The notes beneath the pieces were generated by a model. That model ran no database searches. It had not been told where the DNA came from and saw only the letters and a program-made list of their open reading frames with translations. This document shows positions 35,797 through 44,145 of a stretch of 64,000 nucleotides of DNA, piece by piece (positions within the stretch are counted from its first letter, which is position 1; each line of letters begins with the position of its first letter). Source of the stretch: Nocardia jiangxiensis NBRC 101359 (GTDB lineage: Bacteria; Actinomycetota; Actinomycetes; Mycobacteriales; Mycobacteriaceae). The position numbers and the translations under genes were made by a program. Location: positions 310,001 through 374,000 of the forward strand of contig NZ_BAGB01000068.1 in NCBI RefSeq assembly GCF_000308615.1. The letters run 5' to 3'.

Positions 35797-35860
35797 CACC
35801 CGTACCCCGCATGATGACGAGGGAGTGGAAATACCTGCTCGCCCCGACAAGGAGCCGCAC

Positions 35861-36391
35861 ATGCCCGACCTCAGTACCCGGGAACGCACCCGCGAGTACC
35901 TGGCCGAGATATTCCCCGCCGACGATCGGGAATGGCGGATCTACCAGTTCCCACTCGGCTGGATCTGCCAGCCGGAGCTGACCCCGGAGCAGATCGAGGC
36001 GGGCCGGGGCCTCGGCCAGACGAACCTGGTGATCGACGCGCACACGGCGGTGGTGCTCGAGTACCCGAGCTGGTCCATCGATATGGTCGCGGACGACTAC
36101 ACGGCCACCGAACAGAGCGGCCGCCGCCCCAACGGCAGGCAGATCCACCCGCCCCTGTGGCGTCTGACCATCCGCCGAACCCAGGAAACCCCCGACACGA
36201 TCGGCTACCACGTCCAGGCGCTGTCCCTGGCGACCCCGCCGACCGAGAACGCGGAGTACGACCTCACCATCGACAAACACACGTTCCAGCGCAATGGCAA
36301 CGGCCCACTGGCAGGCAGCGTGATCGCCTGGGCGGAAGCCCGGAGCAGAGAACACGGCAACTGGCCCGCCCAGGGCACCTGGGACCTCTGA
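35861..36391 (+). CDS. Probable immunity protein for the giant toxin
   Basis: 176 residues, beginning MPDLSTRERTREYLAEIF at the ATG preceded by AAGGAG (35849-35854). It starts 64 bases after the giant gene stop on the same strand. The fold looks alpha/beta with WRIYQFPLGWICQPE, then GQTNLVIDAHTAVVLEYPSWS and a C-terminal GNGPLAGSVIAWAEARSREHG. The GQTNLVID...VVLEYPS pattern resembles immunity proteins of the Imm35/YrhB sort, but I am not certain of the family. No signal peptide, so it acts in the cytoplasm. It probably neutralises the C-terminal papain-fold domain; no other immunity candidate is present for the remaining effector domains. Confidence 0.6.
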   Translation: MPDLSTRERTREYLAEIFPADDREWRIYQFPLGWICQPELTPEQIEAGRGLGQTNLVIDAHTAVVLEYPSWSIDMVADDYTATEQSGRRPNGRQIHPPLWRLTIRRTQETPDTIGYHVQALSLATPPTENAEYDLTIDKHTFQRNGNGPLAGSVIAWAEARSREHGNWPAQGTWDL

Positions 36392-36406
36392 CCCCACCGC
36401 CGGCCC

Positions 36407-37363
36407 TCACGGCAGCGCCTGCGCGGGATCGATCCGGCCGGTGGTGAACCGGCTGCTCGCGTCGTGATCGTGCGTCGGGACGATGGTCACCGTGTGCCGC
36501 GCCAGGTGTAGCCGGTGCAGCGTCCGGAAGGTGGCATCGCGGTCCACGTCGGCGAAAAGCCCTGGGTATCCGGCCTTCTGGCGAATGTCTTCGATTTGCA
36601 GGTGATGCCACGCGGCATCGCCCGCGAGCAGCACCCAGCCGGTCGAGGTGTGACACAGGATCCCGATACTGCCCGGAGTGTGACCGGCCAGATCGACGAG
36701 CACCACACTGCCGTCGCCGAACAGGTCGCGGCTGCGGGTGAAGGTGAGCACCGGTGGTCCGTCGAGGTCGAACTGCTCGACCGGACGGTCACGCAACGAA
36801 TCGCGCACGCCGCCGACCGGAGCGACCACCCCGTCGGCGATCCACCGATGTTCGTCGCTGTGCAGGTGGACCGGCAGACCGGGAAAGTCGAGCAGACCGC
36901 AGACATGATCCCAGTGCGCATGTGTGGGCAGCGCGAAATCCGGTGCGGGAAGCTGAGTTTCGCCCTTCAAGGCGGTGACCGTCGCAATGGTGTCGGCGGG
37001 CGGGCGGACCGCGACCCGCAGGATCGCGGGCAATTCGGCGATGGCCCGGCGCTCGGCATCGAGGCAGAAACTCGGATCCACCAGGAAGGTGGCCTCGGGA
37101 TGCCGCACGACGAACGAGGTGAGCGCATTGCGAATCCGCCTCGGATTGAACCGGCCCTCCACGACCATGGGCGTCGGCACCGCTCGCGGCACCTGTTCCA
37201 GGGTCGTGATCTCGACCGTGCGCCGCGCGTTCGGCAACCCCGCATCGGCGATCGACCGCAGAAAGGACTCGTCAGGCTTGCGCGGACGCACCATTCCACG
37301 CACCAGACTCGTTGCAGCGGAACAGCATTCGAATACATTCGGACTACGAACTGGTTCGGACAT
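36407..37363 (-). CDS. MBL-fold metallo-hydrolase
   Basis: 318 residues. THAHWDHVCGL supplies the HxHxDH zinc motif, with DLAGHTPGSIGIL, GDAAWH and a late THDHD as the remaining metal ligands of the metallo-beta-lactamase fold. It resembles lactonase or quorum-quenching-like members, but the substrate is not determined. It is divergent from a MerR-type regulator whose probable operator lies in the 47-base gap, so expression is likely inducible. The -10 element sits so close to the ATG at 37363 that the transcript should be leaderless or nearly so. Confidence 0.85.
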   Translation of the reverse strand: MSEPVRSPNVFECCSAATSLVRGMVRPRKPDESFLRSIADAGLPNARRTVEITTLEQVPRAVPTPMVVEGRFNPRRIRNALTSFVVRHPEATFLVDPSFCLDAERRAIAELPAILRVAVRPPADTIATVTALKGETQLPAPDFALPTHAHWDHVCGLLDFPGLPVHLHSDEHRWIADGVVAPVGGVRDSLRDRPVEQFDLDGPPVLTFTRSRDLFGDGSVVLVDLAGHTPGSIGILCHTSTGWVLLAGDAAWHHLQIEDIRQKAGYPGLFADVDRDATFRTLHRLHLARHTVTIVPTHDHDASSRFTTGRIDPAQALP

Positions 37364-37372
37364 GACGGAACG

Positions 37373-37400
37373 CTAATACTTGATGTCGACATGAAGTCAA
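37373..37400 (-). promoter_or_regulatory. Promoter of the MBL gene with an internal MerR-type operator
   Basis: On the minus strand a TTGACT -35 (37395-37400) and a TATTAG -10 (37373-37378) are 16 bases apart. The near-palindrome ACTTGATGTCGACATGAAGT (37378-37397) fills the spacer, which is where MerR-family activators bind and untwist DNA. Predicted transcription start is within a few bases of the ATG at 37363. Confidence 0.6.
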
Positions 37401-37410
37401 GGAGGCGAAC

Positions 37411-37890
37411 GTGAGCACCGAATCGACCCTGCGCATCGGCGACGCCGCCGCGATCCTCGGCATCGAGGCCCACGTCCTGCGCCACTGGGAATCCGTCGGC
37501 CTGCTGCACCCACCCCGCACCCCCTCGGGCCACCGCACCTACAACCAGCAAACCCTCGACATCGCCCGCCTGATCCGCATCCTCCAGCGCACCGGCCTGT
37601 CCCTCGAACAGATCCGCGACCTCGGCGCGAACAGCAGCGCCACCCGCATCACCCTCATCGAGACCAGACGCGCCGAAATCCGAGCCCGGATGGCCCTCCT
37701 CGAAGCCACCGACAGCTTCCTCGCCCACCTCACCACCTGCAGCCATCCGCTGATCGCCGACTGCCCCGAATGTTCGAAGTTCAGCAGGCTCACCCCACCG
37801 CCACACCTCGATACACCGATCGGCAACACCCGCACACCGACCACCACACACGCCCCCGCACCGCGAAGTGAATCAGCCGGGATCCCCTGA
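37411..37890 (+). CDS. MerR-family transcriptional regulator
   Basis: 159 residues. The N-terminus is a MerR winged helix: LRIGDAAAILGIEAHVLRHW, ESVGLLHPPRTPSGHRTYN, then a dimerisation helix (TGLSLEQIRDLG). The C-terminal part has CSHPLIADCPEC, three cysteines and a His that could sense a metal or oxidant. The tail after that is Pro/Thr-rich and disordered. It starts with GTG at 37411 behind AAGGAGG. It probably controls the divergent MBL hydrolase and itself through the shared operator. Confidence 0.85.
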   Translation: MSTESTLRIGDAAAILGIEAHVLRHWESVGLLHPPRTPSGHRTYNQQTLDIARLIRILQRTGLSLEQIRDLGANSSATRITLIETRRAEIRARMALLEATDSFLAHLTTCSHPLIADCPECSKFSRLTPPPHLDTPIGNTRTPTTTHAPAPRSESAGIP

Positions 37891-38185
37891 GAGTGCGACT
37901 GCGCGCACCACGCTGTTATTGCGGGAAGCGTTGCTGTGGAAGCCGATTGGCCGTATGCACAGCGGATCGCCGACCTCGCGATCTCGCACCGTACGCAACA
38001 CCTCTCGATGACATCGACCGGGAATTCCGACACTGAGAGGGCGCTGAGAATTACAGTTCCCGCTGTCGATCGCCATCCCGGTCAGGCAGGATGCGTAGGT
38101 TCGCCGTGGCCGCCGATGGCCAGGATCACCACTCGTTCGCGGTAGCCCGACGTTCCGATTCGGGCCCAGGAGTTAGGACCGACTT

Positions 38186-38962
38186 TTGCGGATCGCCAAT
38201 CCGGTGTACGAGGTGTACACCCGCAGGCTCAGACATCAGCTCGCCGGAGCGGAACTGCCGCGGCACGTCGGCCTGATCATGGACGGCAACCGCCGCTGGG
38301 CCCGCAAGAAGGGCCTGGCCGACACCCGGCTGGGGCACCGCTACGGCGCCGAGCACGCGGAGAACGTGCTCGCCTGGTGTGAGAGCCTCGGCATCCGGCA
38401 CGTCACGGTGTTCCTGTGTTCCACCGAGAATCTGCAGAACCGCCGCAACGACGAGATCGACTTCCTCATGCAGGTCGTCGAGGATCTGGTCACCGATCGC
38501 CTGGGCCGCCCGGATTCCGGCTGGCAACTGCACGTCGCCGGTTCGATGGACGTCCTGCCCGACACCACCGCCCGCGCCCTGAAGAACGCCATGGAAGCCA
38601 CCCGGGACTGCACCACCGAGGCCCACGTCACCCTCGCCATCGGCTACGGCGGCCGCCAGGAGATCATCGACGCCTTCCGCGACCTGCTCTACGAAAACGC
38701 AAGCCAGGGAAGATCTCTCGCCGACATAGCCAACACCCTCACCGCCGAGGACCTGGCCGCCCACCTCTACACCGCCAACCAACCCGACCCCGACCTGGTG
38801 ATCCGAACCAGCGGCGAACAACGCCTCTCCAACTTCCTGCTCTGGCAATCCGCCTACGCCGAACTCTATTTCTGCGAGGCCTACTGGCCCGCCTTCCGCG
38901 AACTCGACTTCCTCCGAGCCCTCCGCAACTACGCCAGCCGCCACCGCCGCTACGGAAAATAA
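38186..38962 (+). CDS. Short-chain cis-prenyltransferase (undecaprenyl/Z-prenyl diphosphate synthase family)
   Basis: 258 residues. HVGLIMDGNRRWARKKG is the diphosphate-binding signature of cis-prenyltransferases, and VIRTSGEQRLSNFLLWQS with AYAELYFCEAYWP is the second conserved block. Members condense isopentenyl diphosphate onto an allylic diphosphate with Z geometry; mycobacteria have a short-product (Z,E-farnesyl diphosphate) and a long-product (decaprenyl) enzyme. Length and the short first helix favour the Rv1086-like short-product type, but I cannot be sure. Start is a TTG at 38186 with AGGA seven bases upstream. It lies just before the SARP-controlled exporter operon but has no SARP box of its own. 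Confidence 0.85.
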   Translation: MRIANPVYEVYTRRLRHQLAGAELPRHVGLIMDGNRRWARKKGLADTRLGHRYGAEHAENVLAWCESLGIRHVTVFLCSTENLQNRRNDEIDFLMQVVEDLVTDRLGRPDSGWQLHVAGSMDVLPDTTARALKNAMEATRDCTTEAHVTLAIGYGGRQEIIDAFRDLLYENASQGRSLADIANTLTAEDLAAHLYTANQPDPDLVIRTSGEQRLSNFLLWQSAYAELYFCEAYWPAFRELDFLRALRNYASRHRRYGK

Positions 38963-39007
38963 GCCCCTCCCCGCGCGCCATATCCCCCGTTACCAGCTCG
39001 AACCCCG

Positions 39008-39065
39008 TGTCAGGGGCCGTGTCAGGCCGACATCAGGCCCATATCAGCCGGGCTGGCGACAGTAT
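39008..39065 (+). promoter_or_regulatory. SARP-type promoter element, copy 1 (exporter operon)
   Basis: Repeats TGTCAGG (39008), TGTCAGG (39020), CATCAGG (39031) and TATCAGC (39042) are spaced 12, 11 and 11 bases. A CAGTAT -10-like hexamer (39060-39065) lies 18 bases after the start of the last repeat. The ATG follows after 4 bases, so the transcript may be leaderless. The arrangement equals copies 2 and 3. Confidence 0.7.
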
Positions 39066-39069
39066 CCCC

Positions 39070-40011
39070 ATGAACATGGCAATCACGGCCTCCGGGCTGC
39101 GGAAGTCGTACGGCGACAAGGCCGTACTCGATGGCGTCGACCTGAGTATCGGTGCCGGAACGATCTTTTCGTTGCTCGGACCGAACGGGGCGGGCAAGAC
39201 GACGACGGTGAACGTGTTGACCACGCTGTTGAAGGCGGACGGCGGCACGGCACACGTCGCCGGGCACGATCTCACCACCGCACCCGAAGCGGTGCGCGCG
39301 GCGATCGGTGTGACCGGACAGTTCGCGGCGGTGGACGAGCTGCTGACGGGCGAGGAGAACCTGCAGATGATGGCGGATCTGCACCGCCTGAAGGGCGGCG
39401 AGCGCAAGCGTGTCGTCAGCGAGCTGCTGGAACGATTCGATCTGGCAGGGTCGGCGAAGAAGCGGTCGTCCACCTATTCCGGTGGGATGCGCCGTAAGCT
39501 GGACCTGGCGATGACGCTGGTCACCCGGCCGCAGATCGTCTTCCTGGACGAGCCGACCACGGGCCTGGATCCGCGCAGCCGACGCACGATGTGGGAAATC
39601 GTGCGGGAGCTGACCTCCGACGGCGTGACGATCTTCCTCACCACCCAATATCTCGAGGAGGCCGACCAGCTGGCCGACCGGATCGCGGTGCTCGACCAGG
39701 GCCGCATAGTCGCCGAGGGCACCCCCGACGACCTCAAGCGCCAGATGCCCGGCAGTCACATCCGGCTCCGGTTCACCACGATCGACGAATTGGATTCGGC
39801 CGCACGGGCGCTGCCCGGATCCACCCGCGACGACGAGGCCCTGACCCTGCGGGTTCCCGGTAGCGGCGGCACGAAATCCCTTCGGCTGCTGCTGGATCGG
39901 CTCGGCGAATCCGCAATCGAGGCCGAAGAGGTCTCCGTCCACACTCCCGATCTCGACGACGTCTTCCTTTCCCTGACCGGTCACGCGACCACGGAGGCCA
40001 CAGCATCATGA
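39070..40011 (+). CDS. ABC transporter ATP-binding protein, DrrA/daunorubicin-resistance type
   Basis: 313 residues. Walker A LGPNGAGKTT, signature YSGGMRRKLDLAMTL, Walker B IVFLDEPTTGLDPRSR and the H-loop-like segment LTTQYLEEAD (Gln in place of the usual His, common in this subfamily) are present. A C-terminal domain of about 90 residues (SVHTPDLDDVFLSLTGH) is typical of DrrA-type exporters of hydrophobic compounds. ATG at 39070 follows the -10 of SARP element 1 almost directly; a second ATG at 39076 is possible. It overlaps the permease gene by 4 bases (ATGA), so they are translationally coupled. Confidence 0.9.
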   Translation: MNMAITASGLRKSYGDKAVLDGVDLSIGAGTIFSLLGPNGAGKTTTVNVLTTLLKADGGTAHVAGHDLTTAPEAVRAAIGVTGQFAAVDELLTGEENLQMMADLHRLKGGERKRVVSELLERFDLAGSAKKRSSTYSGGMRRKLDLAMTLVTRPQIVFLDEPTTGLDPRSRRTMWEIVRELTSDGVTIFLTTQYLEEADQLADRIAVLDQGRIVAEGTPDDLKRQMPGSHIRLRFTTIDELDSAARALPGSTRDDEALTLRVPGSGGTKSLRLLLDRLGESAIEAEEVSVHTPDLDDVFLSLTGHATTEATAS

Positions 40012-40769
40012 GCACCATCACAGCACCACTCGGCGATTCCTCGATCATGTTGCGCCGCAACGTCAAACACATCACCCGGACCCCGGTCACGATCTTCAAC
40101 GCGGCCCTGATGCCGGTCGTGATGATGCTGATCTTCGTGTACGTGTTCGGCAGCGCGTTCGATGTCGGCGAGCACTACATCGACTACGCGACGCCGGGAA
40201 TGATCCTGCTGGCCATCAGCTACGGCCTGTCGGGCACGGCGGTATCGGTGAGTTCCGATATGGCCAAGGGCATCATCAACCGCTTCAAGGTGATGGACGT
40301 GTCCCGCAACGCGGTCCTGATCGGTCACGTCGTGGCCACCGTCCTGACCAACGTGGTCGCCATCGCGGCCATCGTCGGCATGGCCTTCGCGCTCGGATTC
40401 CGTTCGTCCGCAACAGCACTCGACTGGCTGGGCGCGATCGGCGTCATGGCCGCGACATCGTTCGCGGCCTCCTGGCTCACGGTCGCGCTCGGGATGGCGG
40501 CGAAGACTCCGGAATCCGCGGGCATGAGCGTCGTGCCGCTGATCATGCTGCCCTTCCTGAGCAGCGCGATCGTGCCCGCCGACAAGATGGGCCAGGGCGT
40601 GCGGCAGTTCGCGCAGTATCAGCCCTTCACGCCGATCATCGAATCCCTGCGCGGTTTTCTCACCGGACACCCCTGCGGCGGATACACCGCGGCTGCGCTG
40701 GCCTGGTGCGCCGGGTTCGCCATCGTCGGATACCTGTGGGCACGTGCCACTTTCAACAAGCGAGTGTAG
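40008..40769 (+). CDS. ABC-2 type permease, DrrB-like
   Basis: 253 residues with six predicted membrane segments, starting with VTIFNAALMPVVMMLIFVYV. The motif of ABC-2 permeases (FLSSAIVPADKMGQGVRQFA, then NPxT-like YQPFTPIIESLRG) is present near the end. It pairs with the ATPase encoded 4 bases upstream to form an exporter for a hydrophobic or amphipathic compound, identity unknown. Its 3' end overlaps the 3' end of the convergent SARP gene by 17 bases, so opposing transcription could matter. Confidence 0.9.
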   Translation: MSTITAPLGDSSIMLRRNVKHITRTPVTIFNAALMPVVMMLIFVYVFGSAFDVGEHYIDYATPGMILLAISYGLSGTAVSVSSDMAKGIINRFKVMDVSRNAVLIGHVVATVLTNVVAIAAIVGMAFALGFRSSATALDWLGAIGVMAATSFAASWLTVALGMAAKTPESAGMSVVPLIMLPFLSSAIVPADKMGQGVRQFAQYQPFTPIIESLRGFLTGHPCGGYTAAALAWCAGFAIVGYLWARATFNKRV

Positions 40770-43700
40770 TCGCGGCCAGCTCATGCCAGTCCGCCTGCGC
40801 ACCCTCCCTCGTCGCCTCGGTGAAACGTTCTTCACCGAGGCGACTTCGTGCTGCCTGCTCGATCCGGGCCACGTCCGGCTGGGAATGATCGGGGAGTCCA
40901 CGGACCGCCTCGCCCGCCGCGAGCAGCCGCGCGGCCTGTTCGTCCCGGCCCTCACGCAGGGCCAGATCCGCGATCCCGACCAGCACTCTGGCGACGAAGG
41001 GCGCGTACCCCGCCTCGGCGGCGGCCCGGAAGGCCACGGTGTGCTGTGCGCGCGCCTCGTCGAGACCGTCGGCGAGATAGCCGAGCTGACTGTGTATCTC
41101 CGCGCTGACGCTCGCCTGCTCGACGTCGCTGCCGAACAGGGTTGTCGCGGTATCGATCTGCCGATGGGCCTCCGCCGCGTCACCGCTCCACCGGGCCAGA
41201 TCCGCCTTCGCCATGGCCAATCCGGCCAGCGCGCTCGGCCAAGCAGCCTGATCCGCGCACCGCTGCGCCTCCGCCACGGCGAACGCACTCGCCTCCGAAT
41301 CACCCAGCAGCCAATATAATTGGGCCTGGCGCCACCGGCATCGGACGACATCGTCGAGCGTGCCGACCTCGGTGACCACCGCGATCCCTTGCTCGAAATA
41401 CTCACACGCAGAAGCGAATTCGCCACGCATGGCAATGCGATCCGCCAGTTCGGTCAACGCGAAGAAAATGCCCCAACGCTCACCGATCGCCCGGAACTGG
41501 GCCAGGGCCGTCTCGAAGTACTCGTCCGCCTCCCGCCCCTGCCGGCCGACCATCGTCCGCATCTTGCCCAGCTGCAACCGGGCCAGCGCACGCACCCAGG
41601 GGTCGTCGTCGGTGAGCAGCGGTTCGAACGCGGTCAGCAGCGCGTCCGGCCCCTGCAGCATTCGTTCGAGCGCGGCGACGAACCCGAGCAGCGGGTAGCG
41701 GGCCTGGCTGTGCCGGCTGAATCGGTATGCCTTGTGGATCCATTCCTGCGCCAGGCTCTCATCGGTCGGCCCGGACATCATGAAGTGCACGACCAGGCCG
41801 TACACCATGGCCCGCGTCCCGTCGTCGACCTCGCCGGGCAGGTCGGCGGCCGCGGTGATCAACTCCAGGCCCTCGGCCTTGTGCCCGCCGAGCCACCAGT
41901 ACCAGCCCGCGGCCGCCGCGAGCCGTATCGCCCCCGCATCGCCGGCCGCGAGCCCGCCGCGCATCGCCACCGCGATGTTGTCGTGCTCGGCCTCGAGCGT
42001 TGCGAGCCACCGGATCTGCTCTGCGCGGCGCAGATTCGGCTCCGCGGCCTCGGCGAGCTCGGTGAAATACTCCAGATGCGCCCGGCGCGCCGACTCCGAT
42101 TCACCCGACTCCTCGAGCCGTTCCCACGCGTACTGCTGGATCGTGCCGAGCATCCGATACCGCGGCCCACTGTCGTCGGCGATGAGCAGCAGGGATTTCT
42201 CGGTCAGGGCGGTCAGCAGCTCGAGTATCTCCCATTGCTCGATCGCCGTATCCTTCCCGCCCCCGCGACCCCCGACCCTCACACAAACCTGTTCGGCCGC
42301 TTCGAGACTCACGCCACCGGAGAACACCGAGAGCCGACGCAGAACCATCCGCTCGGCATCGGTGAGCAGCTCCCAGCTCCAGTCGACCACCGCGCGCAGC
42401 GTCCGATGCTGCGGTATCGCGGTGCGGCTGCCGCCGGTCAGCAGCCGGAACCGATCATCGAGGCGAGTGGCGAGCTGATCGAGCGACATGGTCCGCAGCC
42501 GGGCCGCGGCCAGCTCGATCGCCAGCGGTATTCCGTCCAGGGCCCGGCAGACGTGCACCATCGTCGACAGGGCGCGGGCATCGGCCGGGAGATCCTTGCG
42601 CACAGCACCGGCCCGATCCCGCAGCAGCTGCACCGCCGGGGAGGCTTCGATCTCGCCGGTGCTCGCACCCTCGGCCGGCAACGTCAACGGCTCGACCTGC
42701 CACAGCGCCTCACCCGTGATGCCGAGCGGTTCCCGGCTCGTAGCGAGGATCCGCAACTTTCGGCACTCCCCCAGCACCCGGTGGGCGAATGCCGCCGCGG
42801 CATCGATCACATGCTCGCAGTTGTCCAGGATCAGCAGCGTTTCCCGTTCACGCAGCGCCGCGACCAGCCGGTCCATCGGTTCCGCATGCTGCACGGCAAG
42901 CAACGCATCCCGCAGACCCAGCGCAGCCAGTGCCGATTGCGCCACATCACCGGTCGCACCGACGGAAACCAGCTCCACCAGCCAGGCCCCGTCCGGCAGG
43001 TCGTCGAGCATGCTGCGCGCGGTCTCGAGCGCCAGCCGGGTCTTTCCCGAGCCACCGGGCCCGGTCAGGGTGGTGAGCCGATGGTTCGAGATGAACTCGC
43101 GCACGGCCGCGACGTCGGCGTATGTGCCGATGAACGTGGTGAGCTCGGCCCGCAGATTCGTCCTGCGCTCCGCCTCCTCCCGCGCACCGACCTCGCCCCG
43201 CAGCAGCGCGACGTGCAGCGCCGACAGCTCGGGTGAGGGGTCCGCGCCCAGCTCGTCGGCCAGTGCCTCCCGCGCGCGCTGGTAGACGGTCAGCGCCTCG
43301 GCGGCACGCCCCGCCTCGCCCAGCGCCCGCATCAGCCCGGCAACCAGCCGCTCCCGCACCGGGTTCCGGGCCACCAGCTCGGTCAGCTCGGCGACCAGTT
43401 CCGGCCCCCGGCCGAGCCGAATCTCCGCCTCGTACAGATCCTCCGCGGCCGCCAGGCGCAAGCCCTCGAGCCGAGTGACCACCGCGTCGACGCCCTCACT
43501 GTCCTGGATACCGACGTCCTGCATCAATGCGCCGCGCCACAGCTCGACGGCCTCGCGCAGCAGCTCGGCGCGATGCGCGTCGCCACCGCCACCGGCCTGG
43601 TCCAGCAGCTGTTCGAAGCGCACGGCATCGACGGCACCGGGCTCGATGATCAGCCGGTATCCGCCCGCCTGCACATCGAGCGACCCGTCCGGCAGCACCC

Positions 43701-43914
43701 TGCGCAGCCGGGAAACCAGCGCCTGCAGCGCATTCGCCGCGTCGGCGGGCGGCTGCTCGCCCCAAATCCAATCGACCAGCGTCGATTTCCGGACCGCGCG
43801 GCCGGGTTCGAGCGCCAGGGCGATCAGCAACGCCCGCAACCGCGCACCCGGTACTTCGATCACCCCACCGTCATCTGCTCGGATATCGAGCGGTCCAAGC
43901 AATGCGATCTTCAC
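40753..43914 (-). CDS. AfsR/SARP-type transcriptional regulator (winged helix, BTAD, NB-ARC, TPR)
   Basis: 1,053 residues from the GTG at 43914 (VKIALLGPLDI, the usual start of this family; the frame continues upstream to 43974). Residues 1-90: OmpR-like winged helix (VRKSTLVDWIWGEQPP, LQALVSRLRRVLP). Residues 95-240: bacterial transcriptional activator domain. Residues about 260-560: NB-ARC ATPase with Walker A GPGGSGKT (Lys291) and LLILDNCEHV. The C-terminal half is helical, TPR-like. SARPs bind direct repeats one helical turn apart and recruit RNA polymerase. Exactly such repeats precede the exporter operon, the DUF4097 gene and the ferredoxin-P450 unit, which suggests this protein controls them. 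It may sense a ligand through the NB-ARC/TPR part. Confidence 0.85.
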   Translation of the reverse strand: MKIALLGPLDIRADDGGVIEVPGARLRALLIALALEPGRAVRKSTLVDWIWGEQPPADAANALQALVSRLRRVLPDGSLDVQAGGYRLIIEPGAVDAVRFEQLLDQAGGGGDAHRAELLREAVELWRGALMQDVGIQDSEGVDAVVTRLEGLRLAAAEDLYEAEIRLGRGPELVAELTELVARNPVRERLVAGLMRALGEAGRAAEALTVYQRAREALADELGADPSPELSALHVALLRGEVGAREEAERRTNLRAELTTFIGTYADVAAVREFISNHRLTTLTGPGGSGKTRLALETARSMLDDLPDGAWLVELVSVGATGDVAQSALAALGLRDALLAVQHAEPMDRLVAALRERETLLILDNCEHVIDAAAAFAHRVLGECRKLRILATSREPLGITGEALWQVEPLTLPAEGASTGEIEASPAVQLLRDRAGAVRKDLPADARALSTMVHVCRALDGIPLAIELAAARLRTMSLDQLATRLDDRFRLLTGGSRTAIPQHRTLRAVVDWSWELLTDAERMVLRRLSVFSGGVSLEAAEQVCVRVGGRGGGKDTAIEQWEILELLTALTEKSLLLIADDSGPRYRMLGTIQQYAWERLEESGESESARRAHLEYFTELAEAAEPNLRRAEQIRWLATLEAEHDNIAVAMRGGLAAGDAGAIRLAAAAGWYWWLGGHKAEGLELITAAADLPGEVDDGTRAMVYGLVVHFMMSGPTDESLAQEWIHKAYRFSRHSQARYPLLGFVAALERMLQGPDALLTAFEPLLTDDDPWVRALARLQLGKMRTMVGRQGREADEYFETALAQFRAIGERWGIFFALTELADRIAMRGEFASACEYFEQGIAVVTEVGTLDDVVRCRWRQAQLYWLLGDSEASAFAVAEAQRCADQAAWPSALAGLAMAKADLARWSGDAAEAHRQIDTATTLFGSDVEQASVSAEIHSQLGYLADGLDEARAQHTVAFRAAAEAGYAPFVARVLVGIADLALREGRDEQAARLLAAGEAVRGLPDHSQPDVARIEQAARSRLGEERFTEATREGAQADWHELAATTLAC

Positions 43915-44020
43915 CCGGCCATTCTGCCGTGAACGGGCAAATCGTCCACCGACAACTTTCCGGCGGCCACGCAACCGAGGTCTACCAGGTGGAACACCGT
44001 GCCGGCCAGACCGAACGCCG

Positions 44021-44078
44021 TGTCAGCGGGCATGTCAGAGCGATGTCAGGCCGGTATCAGCCACCCCGGCGAAAGTAT
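44021..44078 (+). promoter_or_regulatory. SARP-type promoter element, copy 2 (DUF4097 gene)
   Basis: Repeats TGTCAGC (44021), TGTCAGA (44033), TGTCAGG (44044) and TATCAGC (44055) are spaced 12, 11 and 11, and AAGTAT (44073-44078) lies 18 bases after the last repeat start. The spacings are identical to copy 1. Here a leader of about 60 bases with its own AAGGAG precedes the ATG. The SARP gene itself reads away from this region. Confidence 0.7.
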
Positions 44079-44145
44079 TGCCATCAACGAAATACAGCAA
44101 TCCAGCACACCGGCTGAATTCGCTACTCGCACAAGGAGAAACGCC

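Noticed and set aside
4660..35796. Giant gene as a polyketide or peptide synthetase, or as an adhesin
   Set aside because: No condensation, adenylation, ketosynthase or carrier motifs and no LPXTG or adhesin repeats; the motifs found are effector-type.
41320..43236. Plus-strand frame of 638 codons opposite the SARP gene
   Set aside because: Low-complexity Arg/Gln/Pro translation and no ribosome site; the minus-strand SARP domains are unambiguous.
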